DNA of 64,000 nucleotides, taken from contig NZ_CP139976.1 of the NCBI RefSeq assembly GCF_034424625.1, positions 1,674,001 through 1,738,000 of the forward strand, in the 5' to 3' direction. Positions 40,809 through 49,711 of this stretch are shown one piece after another. Every line of letters begins with the position of its first letter. Position 1 is the stretch's first letter. Both the position numbers and the translations under genes were made by a program. The stretch comes from Janthinobacterium lividum (lineage in GTDB: Bacteria; Pseudomonadota; Gammaproteobacteria; Burkholderiales; Burkholderiaceae_D). The notes under the pieces were generated by a model that saw nothing but the letters and a program-made list of their open reading frames with translations, was not told where the DNA came from and searched no databases.

Positions 40809-41720
40809 TCAGATCGTCAGGCGCTGGCGCAACTCCTGCAGCAGGGTGCCCGTCTTCGGCGTCAACTGGCGCGCCAGCGGCCATGCCAGATACAACGGCA
40901 GGCCTGGCGTGGCCAGCTGCGGCAGCACGGCGACGATGGCGCCTGACGCCAGGTGTTCTTCCACCAGCCACGTGGCCAGCTGCGCCACGCCCAGGCCCGC
41001 CAGCACGGCGGCGGTGCGCGCCTCGGCGTCGCCCACCGTCATGCGCGGCGCGGCCACGCGGTATTCCAGCTGGCCGCCCTTGTCCTCATCCGGGAACAGC
41101 CACGGCATGGGCGAACCGTCGCCACGGCCATAGGCGATGCAGTCGTGCCGCTCCAGTTCTCCGATGGCGGCGGGCGTGCCGCGTCGCGCCAGGTAGGCGG
41201 GCGCCGCGCACAGGATCAGGCGTTCCGCTCCCAGCTGCATCTGGCCCAGCGCGGCGGGCCAGTGCGATGGCGTGCCGATGCGCACGGCGATATCGATGCG
41301 CTCTTCGAACAGGTCGACGAAGCGGTCGCTGAAGGCGATCGATGGCTGCAGCCCGGGATACTGCGCGCACAGGGCCAGCAGCGCCGGCATGACGCGCAGG
41401 CGGCCGTACGAGGCGGGCACGCCGATGCGCACCTTGCCCGCCAGTTCCGTCGCGTGTTCGGCCAGGATGTCTTCCGCATCGGCCAGTTCCTGCAGCACGC
41501 GCTTGCAGGTGGCGTAGTAGGCGCGGCCCGCCTCGCTCAATTTCAGGCGGCGCGTGCTGCGCTCGAACAGGATCACGCCCAGCCGCTCCTCCAGCCGCGC
41601 CACGCTCTTGCTGACGGCTGAACTGCTCAGGTGCAGGTGCTCGGCCGCCCTCGTAAAGCTGCCAGCATCCGCGGTGGCGAGAAAGGGCGTGATGCCCTTC
41701 AAATGTTCCGATGAAAACAT
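40809..41720 (-). CDS. LysR family transcriptional regulator
   Basis: A 303-residue LysR protein: HTH at about 5-63 (LATADAGSFTRAAEHLHLSSSAVSKSVARLEERLG) and substrate-binding domain from about 90. It is divergent from the PRISE-type reductase gene (101-base gap), which it very likely controls. A TTCAC-N7-GTGAA dyad lies at 41736-41752. Its end converges on the sugar ABC locus. Confidence 0.9.
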   Translation of the reverse strand: MFSSEHLKGITPFLATADAGSFTRAAEHLHLSSSAVSKSVARLEERLGVILFERSTRRLKLSEAGRAYYATCKRVLQELADAEDILAEHATELAGKVRIGVPASYGRLRVMPALLALCAQYPGLQPSIAFSDRFVDLFEERIDIAVRIGTPSHWPAALGQMQLGAERLILCAAPAYLARRGTPAAIGELERHDCIAYGRGDGSPMPWLFPDEDKGGQLEYRVAAPRMTVGDAEARTAAVLAGLGVAQLATWLVEEHLASGAIVAVLPQLATPGLPLYLAWPLARQLTPKTGTLLQELRQRLTI

Positions 41721-41735
41721 GATTGAGGAATTTTA

Positions 41736-41752
41736 TTCACGAATAGGGTGAA
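41736..41752. promoter_or_regulatory. candidate LysR-box dyad
   Basis: Perfect inverted repeat TTCAC-GAATAGG-GTGAA of the T-N11-A class, 16 bases upstream of the LysR start and 69 bases before the divergent reductase start. The placement fits LysR autoregulation. Confidence 0.6.
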
Positions 41753-41820
41753 ATACTATCGCGGATAAGAATTTCTGTCCGATATATCATGGTTTTTTTT
41801 ACACAGGCATGGGAGTACGC

Positions 41821-42888
41821 ATGAACAAGCACGCATTGATTATCGGCGCCAGCGGCGTTATCGGCAGCAGCCTGGCCACGCATTTGCTGGCGCAGGGCTG
41901 GCAGGTGACGGGCGTCTCGCGCGGCCGCACGCCAGTCCCCGCAGGCTGCGCATGCTTGCCGCTCGATGCCACGGATGGCGCGGCGGTCAGCGCCGCCCTG
42001 GCGGGCTTTGACGCCAGCCACGTCTTTTTCACGGCCTGGGCACGCCAGGCAAACGAGCAGGAAAACATCCGCGTCAATGGCGCCATGGTGGCCAATGTGC
42101 TGGCTGCCCTGGGCCCCACTGGCCACTTGCGCCATGCGGCGCTGGTGACGGGTCTCAAGCATTACCTGGGACCGTTCGATGCCTATGGCAAGGGCAGCGT
42201 TCCCGTCACGCCGTTCCGTGAAGAGCAGGGCCGCCAGGATGTTGACAATTTTTACTATGAGCAGGAAGACCGGCTGTTCGACGCGGCCGCGCAGTACGGT
42301 TTTACGTGGAGCGTGCACCGCCCGCACACCATCATCGGCTACGCGCTGGGCAATGCCATGAACATGGGATTAACTTTGGCCGTGTATGCCAGCCTGTGCA
42401 AGGCCGGCGGCCAGCCTTTCGTCTTTCCCGGTTCAAGCGCCCAATGGCACGGCTTGTCCGACATGACGGACGCGGGCCAGATCGCGCGCCACCTGGCATG
42501 GGCGGCCGACAGCCCCGCCGCGCGCAACGAGGACTTCAATATCGTCAATGGCGACGTGTTCCGCTGGAAGTGGCTGTGGCCGCGCCTGGCCGCCTACTTT
42601 GGCGTCGAGGCGGCGGACTTGCCCGGGACGATGGCGCCGCTGGCCGGGCGCATGCAGGACGGGCCCGCGCAGTGGCGCGCCATCGCGCAGCAGCACGGCC
42701 TGGTGGAAGCCGACATCAGCCGCCTCGCTTCCTGGTGGCATACGGATGCCGACCTGGGACGGCCGATGGAAGTGATGACGGACATGGGCAAGAGCCGCAA
42801 GGCGGGTTTTCTCGATTACCAGGATACGCAGGATGCCTTCATCGCCCTGTTCGAGCGCCTGAAGGCGGAGCGCGTCATTCCGCGCTGA
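41821..42888 (+). CDS. PRISE-family NAD(P)-dependent enone reductase-like SDR
   Basis: A 355-residue atypical SDR. Its start MNKHALIIGASGVIGSSLATHLL is the Rossmann GxxGxxG. The segment ALVTGLKHYLGPF, the WSVHRPHTIIGYALGNAMN block and NIVNGDVFRWKWLWPRLAAYFGVE are hallmarks of the progesterone 5-beta-reductase/iridoid synthase-like (PRISE) family, which reduces activated C=C bonds of enones. GGGAG precedes ATG 41821. It pairs with the divergent LysR gene. The convergent lipoprotein gene overlaps it by 14 bases. Confidence 0.85.
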   Translation: MNKHALIIGASGVIGSSLATHLLAQGWQVTGVSRGRTPVPAGCACLPLDATDGAAVSAALAGFDASHVFFTAWARQANEQENIRVNGAMVANVLAALGPTGHLRHAALVTGLKHYLGPFDAYGKGSVPVTPFREEQGRQDVDNFYYEQEDRLFDAAAQYGFTWSVHRPHTIIGYALGNAMNMGLTLAVYASLCKAGGQPFVFPGSSAQWHGLSDMTDAGQIARHLAWAADSPAARNEDFNIVNGDVFRWKWLWPRLAAYFGVEAADLPGTMAPLAGRMQDGPAQWRAIAQQHGLVEADISRLASWWHTDADLGRPMEVMTDMGKSRKAGFLDYQDTQDAFIALFERLKAERVIPR

Positions 42889-43870
42889 CCTGCTCCGCTG
42901 CGGCCGGTGGCGCGGCTGCCGCTGCCGCCGCATTACTCTTGTGCTGCTGCGCCCGCTGCCACTCAAGCCCCGGGCGGTCGACGCGAAATTGCAGCAGCCG
43001 TCCCTGCACCACTTCCGTCACGTACGCCGTGCGGCCATCGGGGCCGCCGAAGGTGATGTTGCTGGGCTTGGCGCCGGGCACGCTGATCTCGCGCAGGATG
43101 CGTCCCTGTGGCGACAGTTTCACCACGCTGCCCTTGCCGTAGCGCGTCACGTACAGGTTGCCGTCGACATCCACGCGCATGCCATCCATGCCGAAATCGT
43201 CGAACTTGATCAGCAGGCGCTTGCCGCTCAGGCTGCCGTCCGCGCCGATGTCATACATCCAGATGTTGCGCTGCACACTTTCATTTACATACAAGATCTT
43301 GCCGTCGGGGCTGACTTCGATGCCATTGGCCGTACCCATGGTGTCGAGCGCCAGGGTCACCGTGCCATCGGCCGCGATGCGCCACACGCGGCCCGTGTTT
43401 TCTTTCCAGTTCGGGTCGCTCGCATACAGCACGTCGTCCTGCGTGATGGCGATATCGTTCGGCTGCGTCATGCGCGGCTCGCGCGCGTGGATGGTCAGCG
43501 CGCGCGTGGCCGGATCGACCAGGTAGATCGTGTGTTCCATGTAGTCGGCCAGGTACATCTGCCCACGGCTGCCGAAGCGGATGCCGTTGGCGATGCTGGT
43601 GCCGGGCAGGCTCAGGTACACCTCGCCCATGCCGCCGGGGCTGACCTTGCCGATAGTCTGCTGGCGCGCAAAGTTGACGGCATAGATATTGCCATCCGCA
43701 TCCACGGCCGGGCCTTCGATGCCCTTGGTGAAGGAATGCGGGGCCGTCAAGGTGGTGGCGAGGAACAGCGTTTCGTGCGCGGGGGGACTGGCACAGGCGG
43801 ACAGGTTGGCCAGCGCGGCGGCCAGCACGGCCGTGCGCAGCGACGGCAGGGCGTATCGGGAATGGGGCAT
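42875..43870 (-). CDS. SMP-30/gluconolactonase-like lipoprotein
   Basis: A 331-residue beta-propeller: signal peptide with a lipobox LSAC at about residue 26, repeated blade motifs (GPAVDADGNIYAVNF, GIRFGSRGQMYLADY, NDIAITQDDVLYASD, GIEVSPDGKILYVNE, GMRVDVDGNLYVTR). The SMP-30/gluconolactonase family cleaves sugar or aryl lactones using a metal in the propeller centre. An Ala-rich tail (about 310-328) follows the fold. Its closeness to the sugar-lactone locus hints at a related role, but it is on its own transcript. Confidence 0.85.
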   Translation of the reverse strand: MPHSRYALPSLRTAVLAAALANLSACASPPAHETLFLATTLTAPHSFTKGIEGPAVDADGNIYAVNFARQQTIGKVSPGGMGEVYLSLPGTSIANGIRFGSRGQMYLADYMEHTIYLVDPATRALTIHAREPRMTQPNDIAITQDDVLYASDPNWKENTGRVWRIAADGTVTLALDTMGTANGIEVSPDGKILYVNESVQRNIWMYDIGADGSLSGKRLLIKFDDFGMDGMRVDVDGNLYVTRYGKGSVVKLSPQGRILREISVPGAKPSNITFGGPDGRTAYVTEVVQGRLLQFRVDRPGLEWQRAQQHKSNAAAAAAAPPAAAEQVSAE

Positions 43871-43946
43871 CGAGTGTTCTCTGTATGGCAAAGGTGGCGT
43901 ATGTTACCCGACGCGCGCCAGCCGGGGCGCCATTCTAAGCCTCACC

Positions 43947-44189
43947 TCAGGCCGCTACCACGACGAGGTCGGGGAAGTTAGCCTGCCAGCCGTCCCATTC
44001 GTCTTGCAGATGGGCGTGCATGCCGGCCCGGTCTTGCGCCTGATCAAAGGTGTCCGCGCTGGCCAGCAGGAAGTGGGCGATGGCGCGCAGGGTGGCCGGG
44101 TCGGCCTGTATGGTGACGTCGGAACAGCGTTTGGGGCGTTCTGCGGCTTCGTCCTGCAGATAGCAGTGCAGCGATAAATGTGTGGTCAT
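43947..44189 (-). CDS. small hypothetical protein
   Basis: An 80-residue soluble protein starting MTTHLSLHCYLQDEAAERPKR, 5 bases after the stop of the upstream gene (44195), so coupled to it. It has Asp/Ala/His-rich helical segments (PATLRAIAHFLLASADTFDQA) and a C-terminal WDGWQANFPDLVVV. Family not recognised. With the upstream gene it may form a two-gene cassette of unknown function. Confidence 0.6.
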   Translation of the reverse strand: MTTHLSLHCYLQDEAAERPKRCSDVTIQADPATLRAIAHFLLASADTFDQAQDRAGMHAHLQDEWDGWQANFPDLVVVAA

Positions 44190-44194
44190 GGGTA

Positions 44195-44944
44195 TCAATT
44201 GTTGATGTAGGCGCCCAGCATGGCGTGTGCGTTCAGTACGGCGCGGGCGGCGTCCAGTTCCTCGTTCGATAAAAACCAGTGGATCCGCCCATGCTTCTCT
44301 TCGCTGCGGCCATGGGCTTGCATGCTCTGGCGCAATGCCTGCAGTCTTGGCGGCGGCAGCGCAGCCAGTTTTCCGTGGTTGAAGATATTGACGGGATATA
44401 CATCGCGCAGGTGCGAAGCTTGCAACCCGCGTCGCTTGATGGCGGCCCAGTTATTTGCGGGGCAAGGAGTGCCAAAGGTCATCGGATGGGCTGCATCGAG
44501 CTGCCGGTAGCCGCGTGCGTAGCCGGTGCCGTAGCCCAGGGTTTCACTATAGCCGTACACATACTCGCAATGATCCAGCAAGCCGGGTATGCTTGCCGCG
44601 CCGTCGAACAGCTGTTGCAACGGCAGCTTGCTGGCGCGCATCGCTAGCAGCAGCGAAACTGTCGGCTCATACACGGCGAGCGCGTCGCAGTTCGTGACCT
44701 CGTCGGCCTCGTCGGGCGGCAAGATCCGAGGTGAAAACAACTCGATGCTGCTGGTATCGGGCGCCAACAGGGTTTTCTCGTAGTTTCGCTGCGAAAACTT
44801 GACGACCTTGCCGCTCTTGCTGCCGTAGCGCTCGACGGGTTCGCCGATGTGCGCGAACCAGGCGAACAGCTGCGCGCTGGCCGCGGCGGGAATGAAGGGA
44901 CTATCCTTGGTGAATTCGCCGACGAGGAAATGGTATTGGTCCAT
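44195..44944 (-). CDS. hypothetical protein
   Basis: A protein of about 249 residues, start uncertain (ATG 44944, MDQYHFLVGEF, with TTG 45007 and ATG 44977 as alternatives; none has a good ribosome site). No signal peptide or membrane helix. Mixed alpha/beta with segments like GEPVERYGSKSGKVVKFSQRNYEKTLL and LGYGTGYARGYRQLD. Not recognised. The following small gene is translationally close. Composition is slightly less GC than neighbours, as for a later-acquired gene. Confidence 0.6.
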   Translation of the reverse strand: MDQYHFLVGEFTKDSPFIPAAASAQLFAWFAHIGEPVERYGSKSGKVVKFSQRNYEKTLLAPDTSSIELFSPRILPPDEADEVTNCDALAVYEPTVSLLLAMRASKLPLQQLFDGAASIPGLLDHCEYVYGYSETLGYGTGYARGYRQLDAAHPMTFGTPCPANNWAAIKRRGLQASHLRDVYPVNIFNHGKLAALPPPRLQALRQSMQAHGRSEEKHGRIHWFLSNEELDAARAVLNAHAMLGAYINN

Positions 44945-45163
44945 AGGGCAATGCGGGGGGAGGGTATCGAAGCACATATTTTTGCACGGGATGCCAAACG
45001 CTGCCAATGCGTGCGTGCGGACCCTCCCTTGAGACGAACTGATGCGTATGTATTTGATTTAAATGAAATTCGGGCCGCATTGCGGTTAGACTAAGTCTGG
45101 CTATACTGCAATGACAGCCGTGGTTCTTGTTCTCGGCGGCGCTGGCAATCCCACGGAGACCTC

Positions 45164-45400
45164 ATGTCTTATGCGAATCCCACCACCCATAACGGGTTCC
45201 TGATCTCGGCCTACGCTTGCGAACTGCCCGAGGGGTGCTGGCAGGGACAGTTGGTGCTGAGCAAGTGCGGCTTTGAAGATGTCAGGCAAGCCAATCTGGA
45301 AAATCGTGAGACGCAGCACGAAGCGGAGCAATCTGCCTTGGCCATGGGCTGGCAGCTGGCCAATTACGTGCTACCCCTGCGCACTGTTGACGATAAGTAA
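45164..45400 (+). CDS. small hypothetical protein
   Basis: A 78-residue protein, MSYANPTTHNGFLISAYACEL, ending LRTVDDK. The pattern (two Cys, Gln-rich middle, amphipathic helix QHEAEQSALAMGWQLANYVL) suggests a small soluble fold. GAGACC lies 3-8 bases before ATG. No recognised motif. It precedes the hybrid kinase by 100 bases on the same strand. Confidence 0.55.
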   Translation: MSYANPTTHNGFLISAYACELPEGCWQGQLVLSKCGFEDVRQANLENRETQHEAEQSALAMGWQLANYVLPLRTVDDK

Positions 45401-45500
45401 TCTAATGCTTTCATTTGGTAAGGGAAATAGAGTATCGTGTTCGGATAGAAAGCAATACACCGTATGCAGCAATAGAGCTGGCGTGCGCGGCGATGTCTGA

Positions 45501-46937
45501 GTGAACGCCGCGGAGCGAAGAGTTGTCCTTGAGGCCGGCCCCCACAGGCCGTACACCGTCACCATGCACTACACAGCACTCTCGCCGGATCCTGAGGATG
45601 CGTCCGCCCAGCAGTTGCCCCCCCCCGAGCACAATCTGCATGCCTTGCATAGCCGCGAAGTCAAGCTGCTGCGGGAGACGATCAATCAATTGTTGATCAT
45701 GGCCAAGATGCAGGTGCAGGAAAAGGATAAATCCGACGCCTTCGGCCTGCTGATCATGCAGTTGCGCGAAGCCAATCAAAACCTCGTGCTGGCAACGTTT
45801 GGCGCGCAGGACATGCAAGCGTCCGCCGAGGCGACGACCTTGCGCCAGACGGAATTCCTGGCCATGCTCGCGCATGAGTTGCGCAATCCCCTCCAGCCAC
45901 TGGCGATGGCCAATGACTTGCTGGCCAAGAAGGTCGACCTCGATCCCCAACTGGCGCACGTGCATGGCGTGATCGGCCGCCAGGTGGCGCACATGGCGCG
46001 GCTGATCGACGACTTGCTCGATGCTTCGCGCGTCAGCAGCGGGAAGATTACCTTGCAGCTGGCGCCCATCCTGCTGAGCGACATCCTCGCCAGCGCCATG
46101 GAAGTTGGCCAGGCCAGCATCAGCCAACGCCAGCAAGTGCTGAGCGTGAGCCTGCCGGACGAACCGCTGGTGATCGAAGGGGACCTGGTACGTCTGACAC
46201 AGGTATTTGCCAACTTGCTCATCAATGCCAGCAAATTCACGCACGAGTTTGGCCACATCGACATCGTCGTCAGGCGCCACGATAATCTGGTGGAAATTGC
46301 CGTCACCGACGATGGCGCCGGTATCGCCCTCGATATCCAGCCCTTCATTTTTGACCTGTTTACGCAGGGATTCCGCTCGCTGGAACGGGCGCAGGGCGGC
46401 CTGGGTATCGGCCTGTCGCTGGTGCGGATAATTACCCAGCTGCATGGGGGAACCGTGGATGTGTTCAGTGCCGGGGTCGGCTTCGGCAGCCAGTTTGTCT
46501 TGCAGCTGCCCCTGTCGTCGCTGGCGCCGCCGTCGCAGGACTTGCAAGTGGAGCATGCGGCGCATGCATCGCCACGCCGCATATTGTTGATCGAGGATAA
46601 TACCGATGCGGCGGAACTGTTGGCGCTGCTGCTGACGCAGGATGGCCACCATGTCGACGTGCGCAATGACGGTCCCAGTGGCTTGCGCGCCGCGCTCGAT
46701 GCACCCTACGATGTGATCGTATGCGATATCGGCTTGCCGGGCATGGATGGCTTTCAAGTCATCAGTTCTGCACGCGCGGCCTTGCCGCCGCCGCTGCCGT
46801 GCTTTGTCGCCGCGTCCGGATACAGCCAGCTTGGCGAGTTCGACCGTGCTGGCCAGGCAGGGTTTGACCATTACCTGGTAAAACCCATCAATATCGACGC
46901 CTTGTCGAAAATAATCACGGCAAAGGTTACCCGCTGA
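45501..46937 (+). CDS. hybrid sensor histidine kinase with C-terminal receiver
   Basis: A 478-residue (from GTG 45501) or 457-residue (from ATG 45564) kinase. N-terminal helical region (about 50-110), DHp helix with phospho-accepting His in LAMLAHELRNPLQPL, HATPase_c with N-box NLLINASKFT and G-boxes DDGAGI and GGLGIGLSLV, and a receiver with LLIEDN, Asp in VIVCDIGLPGMDGF and Lys in YLVKPIN. No membrane or periplasmic sensor is visible, so the input must be intracellular. It stands just upstream of a small gene and kaiC-like gene on the same strand; start choice is unsettled as no ribosome site stands out. Confidence 0.85.
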   Translation: MNAAERRVVLEAGPHRPYTVTMHYTALSPDPEDASAQQLPPPEHNLHALHSREVKLLRETINQLLIMAKMQVQEKDKSDAFGLLIMQLREANQNLVLATFGAQDMQASAEATTLRQTEFLAMLAHELRNPLQPLAMANDLLAKKVDLDPQLAHVHGVIGRQVAHMARLIDDLLDASRVSSGKITLQLAPILLSDILASAMEVGQASISQRQQVLSVSLPDEPLVIEGDLVRLTQVFANLLINASKFTHEFGHIDIVVRRHDNLVEIAVTDDGAGIALDIQPFIFDLFTQGFRSLERAQGGLGIGLSLVRIITQLHGGTVDVFSAGVGFGSQFVLQLPLSSLAPPSQDLQVEHAAHASPRRILLIEDNTDAAELLALLLTQDGHHVDVRNDGPSGLRAALDAPYDVIVCDIGLPGMDGFQVISSARAALPPPLPCFVAASGYSQLGEFDRAGQAGFDHYLVKPINIDALSKIITAKVTR

Positions 46938-47009
46938 CGGGCGAAGGAGTCCTGATGCTTTTTTTTAACATGGTCCATGCACCGAAAACCGCAGAGAAAA
47001 GATCCGATT

Positions 47010-47426
47010 ATGGCCACAGTCCATGAACAGCGGCAGCGCAGGATAGAGCACGCGCTGTTACGCGACCCAGGTGCGGTGGTAGACGTCAGTATTCGCCTTT
47101 GGGAGCAGCTGGCCACTGAGTTGAATCAGATCATTGGTGAGCGGGGCGTGGAGTCGATGTATGCCCGCAGCCTGCACCAGAGTCAGAAACAGTTCAACTG
47201 GCTGACGCCCCATCCGCCGCAAGCGCTGGAAGCTGCCATGAGAGCCTTGCGCGCCAGCTTGCAGGGACAGGCAGAGACCGCCGCCTGCGCGGCGAGCACG
47301 GCGATGATGATGCACTTCATCAACACCCTTATTTTATTAATTGGCGAACTCTTAACGAATAGCATCCTCCTCAAGGCCTGGGGTGATGACGTTGTGAATA
47401 ATGCTGGAACGGAGCCGAACGAATGA
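47010..47426 (+). CDS. small helical protein preceding kaiC-like gene
   Basis: A 138-residue, almost wholly helical protein (MATVHEQRQRRIEHALLRDPGAVVDVS..., then LEAAMRALRASLQGQAETAACAASTAMMMHF). The C-terminal part has a hydrophobic stretch (INTLILLIGELLTNSILL). ATG 47010 is picked after a weak GAGAAAAG; the earlier in-frame ATG 46977 is an alternative. The stop overlaps the kaiC-like start by 4 bases (ATGA), so it is translationally coupled. No known family recognised; possibly an adaptor between kinase and KaiC. Confidence 0.65.
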   Translation: MATVHEQRQRRIEHALLRDPGAVVDVSIRLWEQLATELNQIIGERGVESMYARSLHQSQKQFNWLTPHPPQALEAAMRALRASLQGQAETAACAASTAMMMHFINTLILLIGELLTNSILLKAWGDDVVNNAGTEPNE

Positions 47427-48868
47427 ACAAAGTCACCATCCAACGCCTGGCCACTGGCGTGCCGGGGCTGGACGAACTGCTGGGCGGCGGAATACCGGAG
47501 TTTTCCTTCAATCTGGTAGCGGGCACGCCCGGCAGCGGCAAGACGACGCTGGCGCACCAGATCATGTTTTCCCTCGCCGCGCCGGAGCGCAAGGCGCTGT
47601 TTTTCACGGTACTGGGCGAACCACCGCTGAAGATGCTGCGCTATCAGCAGCAGTTTCCTTTCTTCGACGTGGACAAGATCAACCAGTCGATCAAGTTCGT
47701 CAATCTGTCGGCTGACTTGCTGGAGGGCGATTTCGACCGCGTGCTGGCGCGCATCGCCGAAGAGGTCGAGGCGTTCTCGCCCAGCCTCGTCTTCGTCGAC
47801 TCCTTCCGCTCCGTGGTGCAGTCGGCAAAGTCCATGGACACGGGCGCTGCCGGCCTGCAGAATTTTGTGCAGCAGCTGGGCGCGCAAATGACCAGCTGGC
47901 TGGCCACGACTTTCCTGATCGGCGAATACCTGGCACCCGAGGCTGAGTCCAGCGCCGTGTTCACGGTCGCCGATGGCATCCTGTGGCTGTCGCAGCTCGT
48001 GCACCGCGACGCCATGGTGCGCAAGATCCAGGTGGTCAAGATGCGCGGCCAGTCACAAAGCCTGGGCGCGCATACCTTCCGCATCAATGACGATGGCGTG
48101 GAAATCTTTTCCCGCGCCGTGCTGAAGGCCAGTGGCACGGGAAAGGTCAGCATTTCCGGTAATGAGCGCCTGTCGCTGGGCGTGCCGGAGCTCGACCAGA
48201 TGATGGGGGGCGGCTTGCCGGCCGGCTATTCGCTGCTGCTGGTGGGACCGTCAGGTTCCGGCAAGACCGTGCTGGCCACCCAATTTCTCGCGGAAGGCGT
48301 GCGCTGCGGCGAGCCCGGCGTGATCGCCGCCTTCGAGAAAAGCCCGAACCAGCTGCTCAGCCATCAGCTGAATGCCCTCGTCGATTCCGGCCAGATCGGC
48401 GTGATCAACACGCGTACGCTCGACCTGTCGCTCGATGAAATCCTGCACGACCTGCTGAGCATGATCACGCGCATGAGGGCCAAGCGCGTGGTCATCGACT
48501 CGCTATCCGGCTTTGAAATGGCGCTGGCGTCCATGTTCCGCGAGGATTTCCGCGAATCGCTGTATCGCCTAGTGGCGGCCTTGACGGACATGGGCGTGTC
48601 CGTGCTGATGACGGCCGAGCTGGAAGACCAGTACACCATGCTGCGATTCAGTTCCTATGGCAACGCTTTCCTGGCCGACGCCATCGTCATGCAGCGCTAC
48701 ATCGAACTCGAAGGCCAGTTCAAGCGCGTCGTATCGGTGGTGAAGGTGCGCGGAAGCGGCCACAGCAAGGATATCCGCTTCTACGATATCGACGCCGAGG
48801 GCATGAAGATCGGTGCGACTCTCAGCCAGTACCAGGGCATCCTGTCGGGCGAGCCTTACCGGGCCTAG
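47423..48868 (+). CDS. KaiC-like RecA-fold ATPase (two domains)
   Basis: A 481-residue protein of two RecA/KaiC modules. First Walker A GTPGSGKTT at 34-42, Walker B-like SLVFVDSF; second Walker A GPSGSGKTV at 275-283, with VVIDSLSG. Each module has the family PGLDELLGGGIPE / PELDQMMGGGLPAG entry motif. The paired catalytic glutamates of circadian KaiC are altered: module 1 reads LGEPP (first Glu replaced by Gly), module 2 reads FEKSP (second Glu replaced by Lys305-306 region). No kaiA or kaiB is nearby, so a non-clock, stress or signalling KaiC is likely. Confidence 0.88.
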   Translation: MNKVTIQRLATGVPGLDELLGGGIPEFSFNLVAGTPGSGKTTLAHQIMFSLAAPERKALFFTVLGEPPLKMLRYQQQFPFFDVDKINQSIKFVNLSADLLEGDFDRVLARIAEEVEAFSPSLVFVDSFRSVVQSAKSMDTGAAGLQNFVQQLGAQMTSWLATTFLIGEYLAPEAESSAVFTVADGILWLSQLVHRDAMVRKIQVVKMRGQSQSLGAHTFRINDDGVEIFSRAVLKASGTGKVSISGNERLSLGVPELDQMMGGGLPAGYSLLLVGPSGSGKTVLATQFLAEGVRCGEPGVIAAFEKSPNQLLSHQLNALVDSGQIGVINTRTLDLSLDEILHDLLSMITRMRAKRVVIDSLSGFEMALASMFREDFRESLYRLVAALTDMGVSVLMTAELEDQYTMLRFSSYGNAFLADAIVMQRYIELEGQFKRVVSVVKVRGSGHSKDIRFYDIDAEGMKIGATLSQYQGILSGEPYRA

Positions 48869-48998
48869 GTGCGCGCTGTTGGTGACAGCTGAGTTGAGGC
48901 GTATGATGGAAGTGCGGCCATGCTGGCGGTGATGGCTGTACGCAGAGCAGACGAATGCTGCGTCTGCTGTGTTTCCGAGCCGATCAAGAGGAGATATG

Positions 48999-49241
48999 AT
49001 GGACAAACCCGAATTCATCCTGGCCGCGAAAGCCATGGAAACGCTGGAGATGTATCAGACCTTCTATGGCCATTCGCAGGAATACCAGGCGCACCAGCAG
49101 GAAGTATTGAAACTGCTGCGCCACAAGGGCGCCTCGCTGCTCGTTTCCGAGCATGGCCCGGCGAAGTTTTTGCTGGCGTTTGCCGATGCGCTGGAAGCGG
49201 CCAGCTTGCCGGGGGAGTATGTGCCGTTGAGCCGGCGGTAG
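48999..49241 (+). CDS. small hypothetical protein
   Basis: An 80-residue protein, MDKPEFILAAKAMETLEMYQ, with AAGAGGAG 5 bases before ATG 48999 (an adjacent ATG 48996 is too close to it). Mostly helical, containing a repeated Gln/His patch (GHSQEYQAHQQEVLKLL) and a basic tail. Family not recognised. Its stop is directly followed by the (GCT)11 tract. It lies downstream of the kaiC-like gene, 130 bases away, and may belong to that module. Confidence 0.58.
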   Translation: MDKPEFILAAKAMETLEMYQTFYGHSQEYQAHQQEVLKLLRHKGASLLVSEHGPAKFLLAFADALEAASLPGEYVPLSRR

Positions 49242-49242
49242 G

Positions 49243-49281
<39 letters not shown>

Positions 49282-49327
49282 GTCATGTGCCTGGCCTTGG
49301 TTTTACCAACGCCAGGCAGCGTTCAGG

Positions 49328-49711
49328 CTAGCAGATCGCTCCAGACGTCCCTTTTCCCGTACGCAGGTCCAGTCCGAAATAGCATTCGTATTCTGCCCCT
49401 TTTGTATGAACACAGGCAATATCTCCCCTGCACCGCTCCCGGTAGTCCGCCGAAAAACTGCATGCCTGCTCCTGTTTCACATCGGGGCCAATCTGGGTAA
49501 ACAGTTCCCTTGCCAATTCCCCTATGACCATGATTGCCACTTTCCGGTCGTTTCGCGTGGGCGGTAGCATTTCGGACAACATTCCACCATAGATCTGATA
49601 GTCACCCCGCATGGGCCGGGGTTCGCCAGTCCATACCGGCTGCTTGGCAGCGGCTTGCGACGGTGAGAATAGAACGAGCGCCATGGCGCAGCATGCAAGG
49701 TGAATATTCAT
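49328..49711 (-). CDS. small secreted protein, candidate immunity factor
   Basis: A 127-residue protein with a signal peptide (1-22, MNIHLACCAMALVLFSPSQAAA) and a mature part rich in cysteines (five: in QEQAC, RERC, DIAC, EYEC, GAIC). It is coupled to the upstream endopeptidase-like gene: its ATG overlaps that gene's TGA (TGATG). A secreted, disulfide-stabilised small protein directly after a peptidoglycan hydrolase without a signal peptide is the layout of effector-immunity pairs. No specific family is recognised. Confidence 0.62.
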   Translation of the reverse strand: MNIHLACCAMALVLFSPSQAAAKQPVWTGEPRPMRGDYQIYGGMLSEMLPPTRNDRKVAIMVIGELARELFTQIGPDVKQEQACSFSADYRERCRGDIACVHTKGAEYECYFGLDLRTGKGTSGAIC

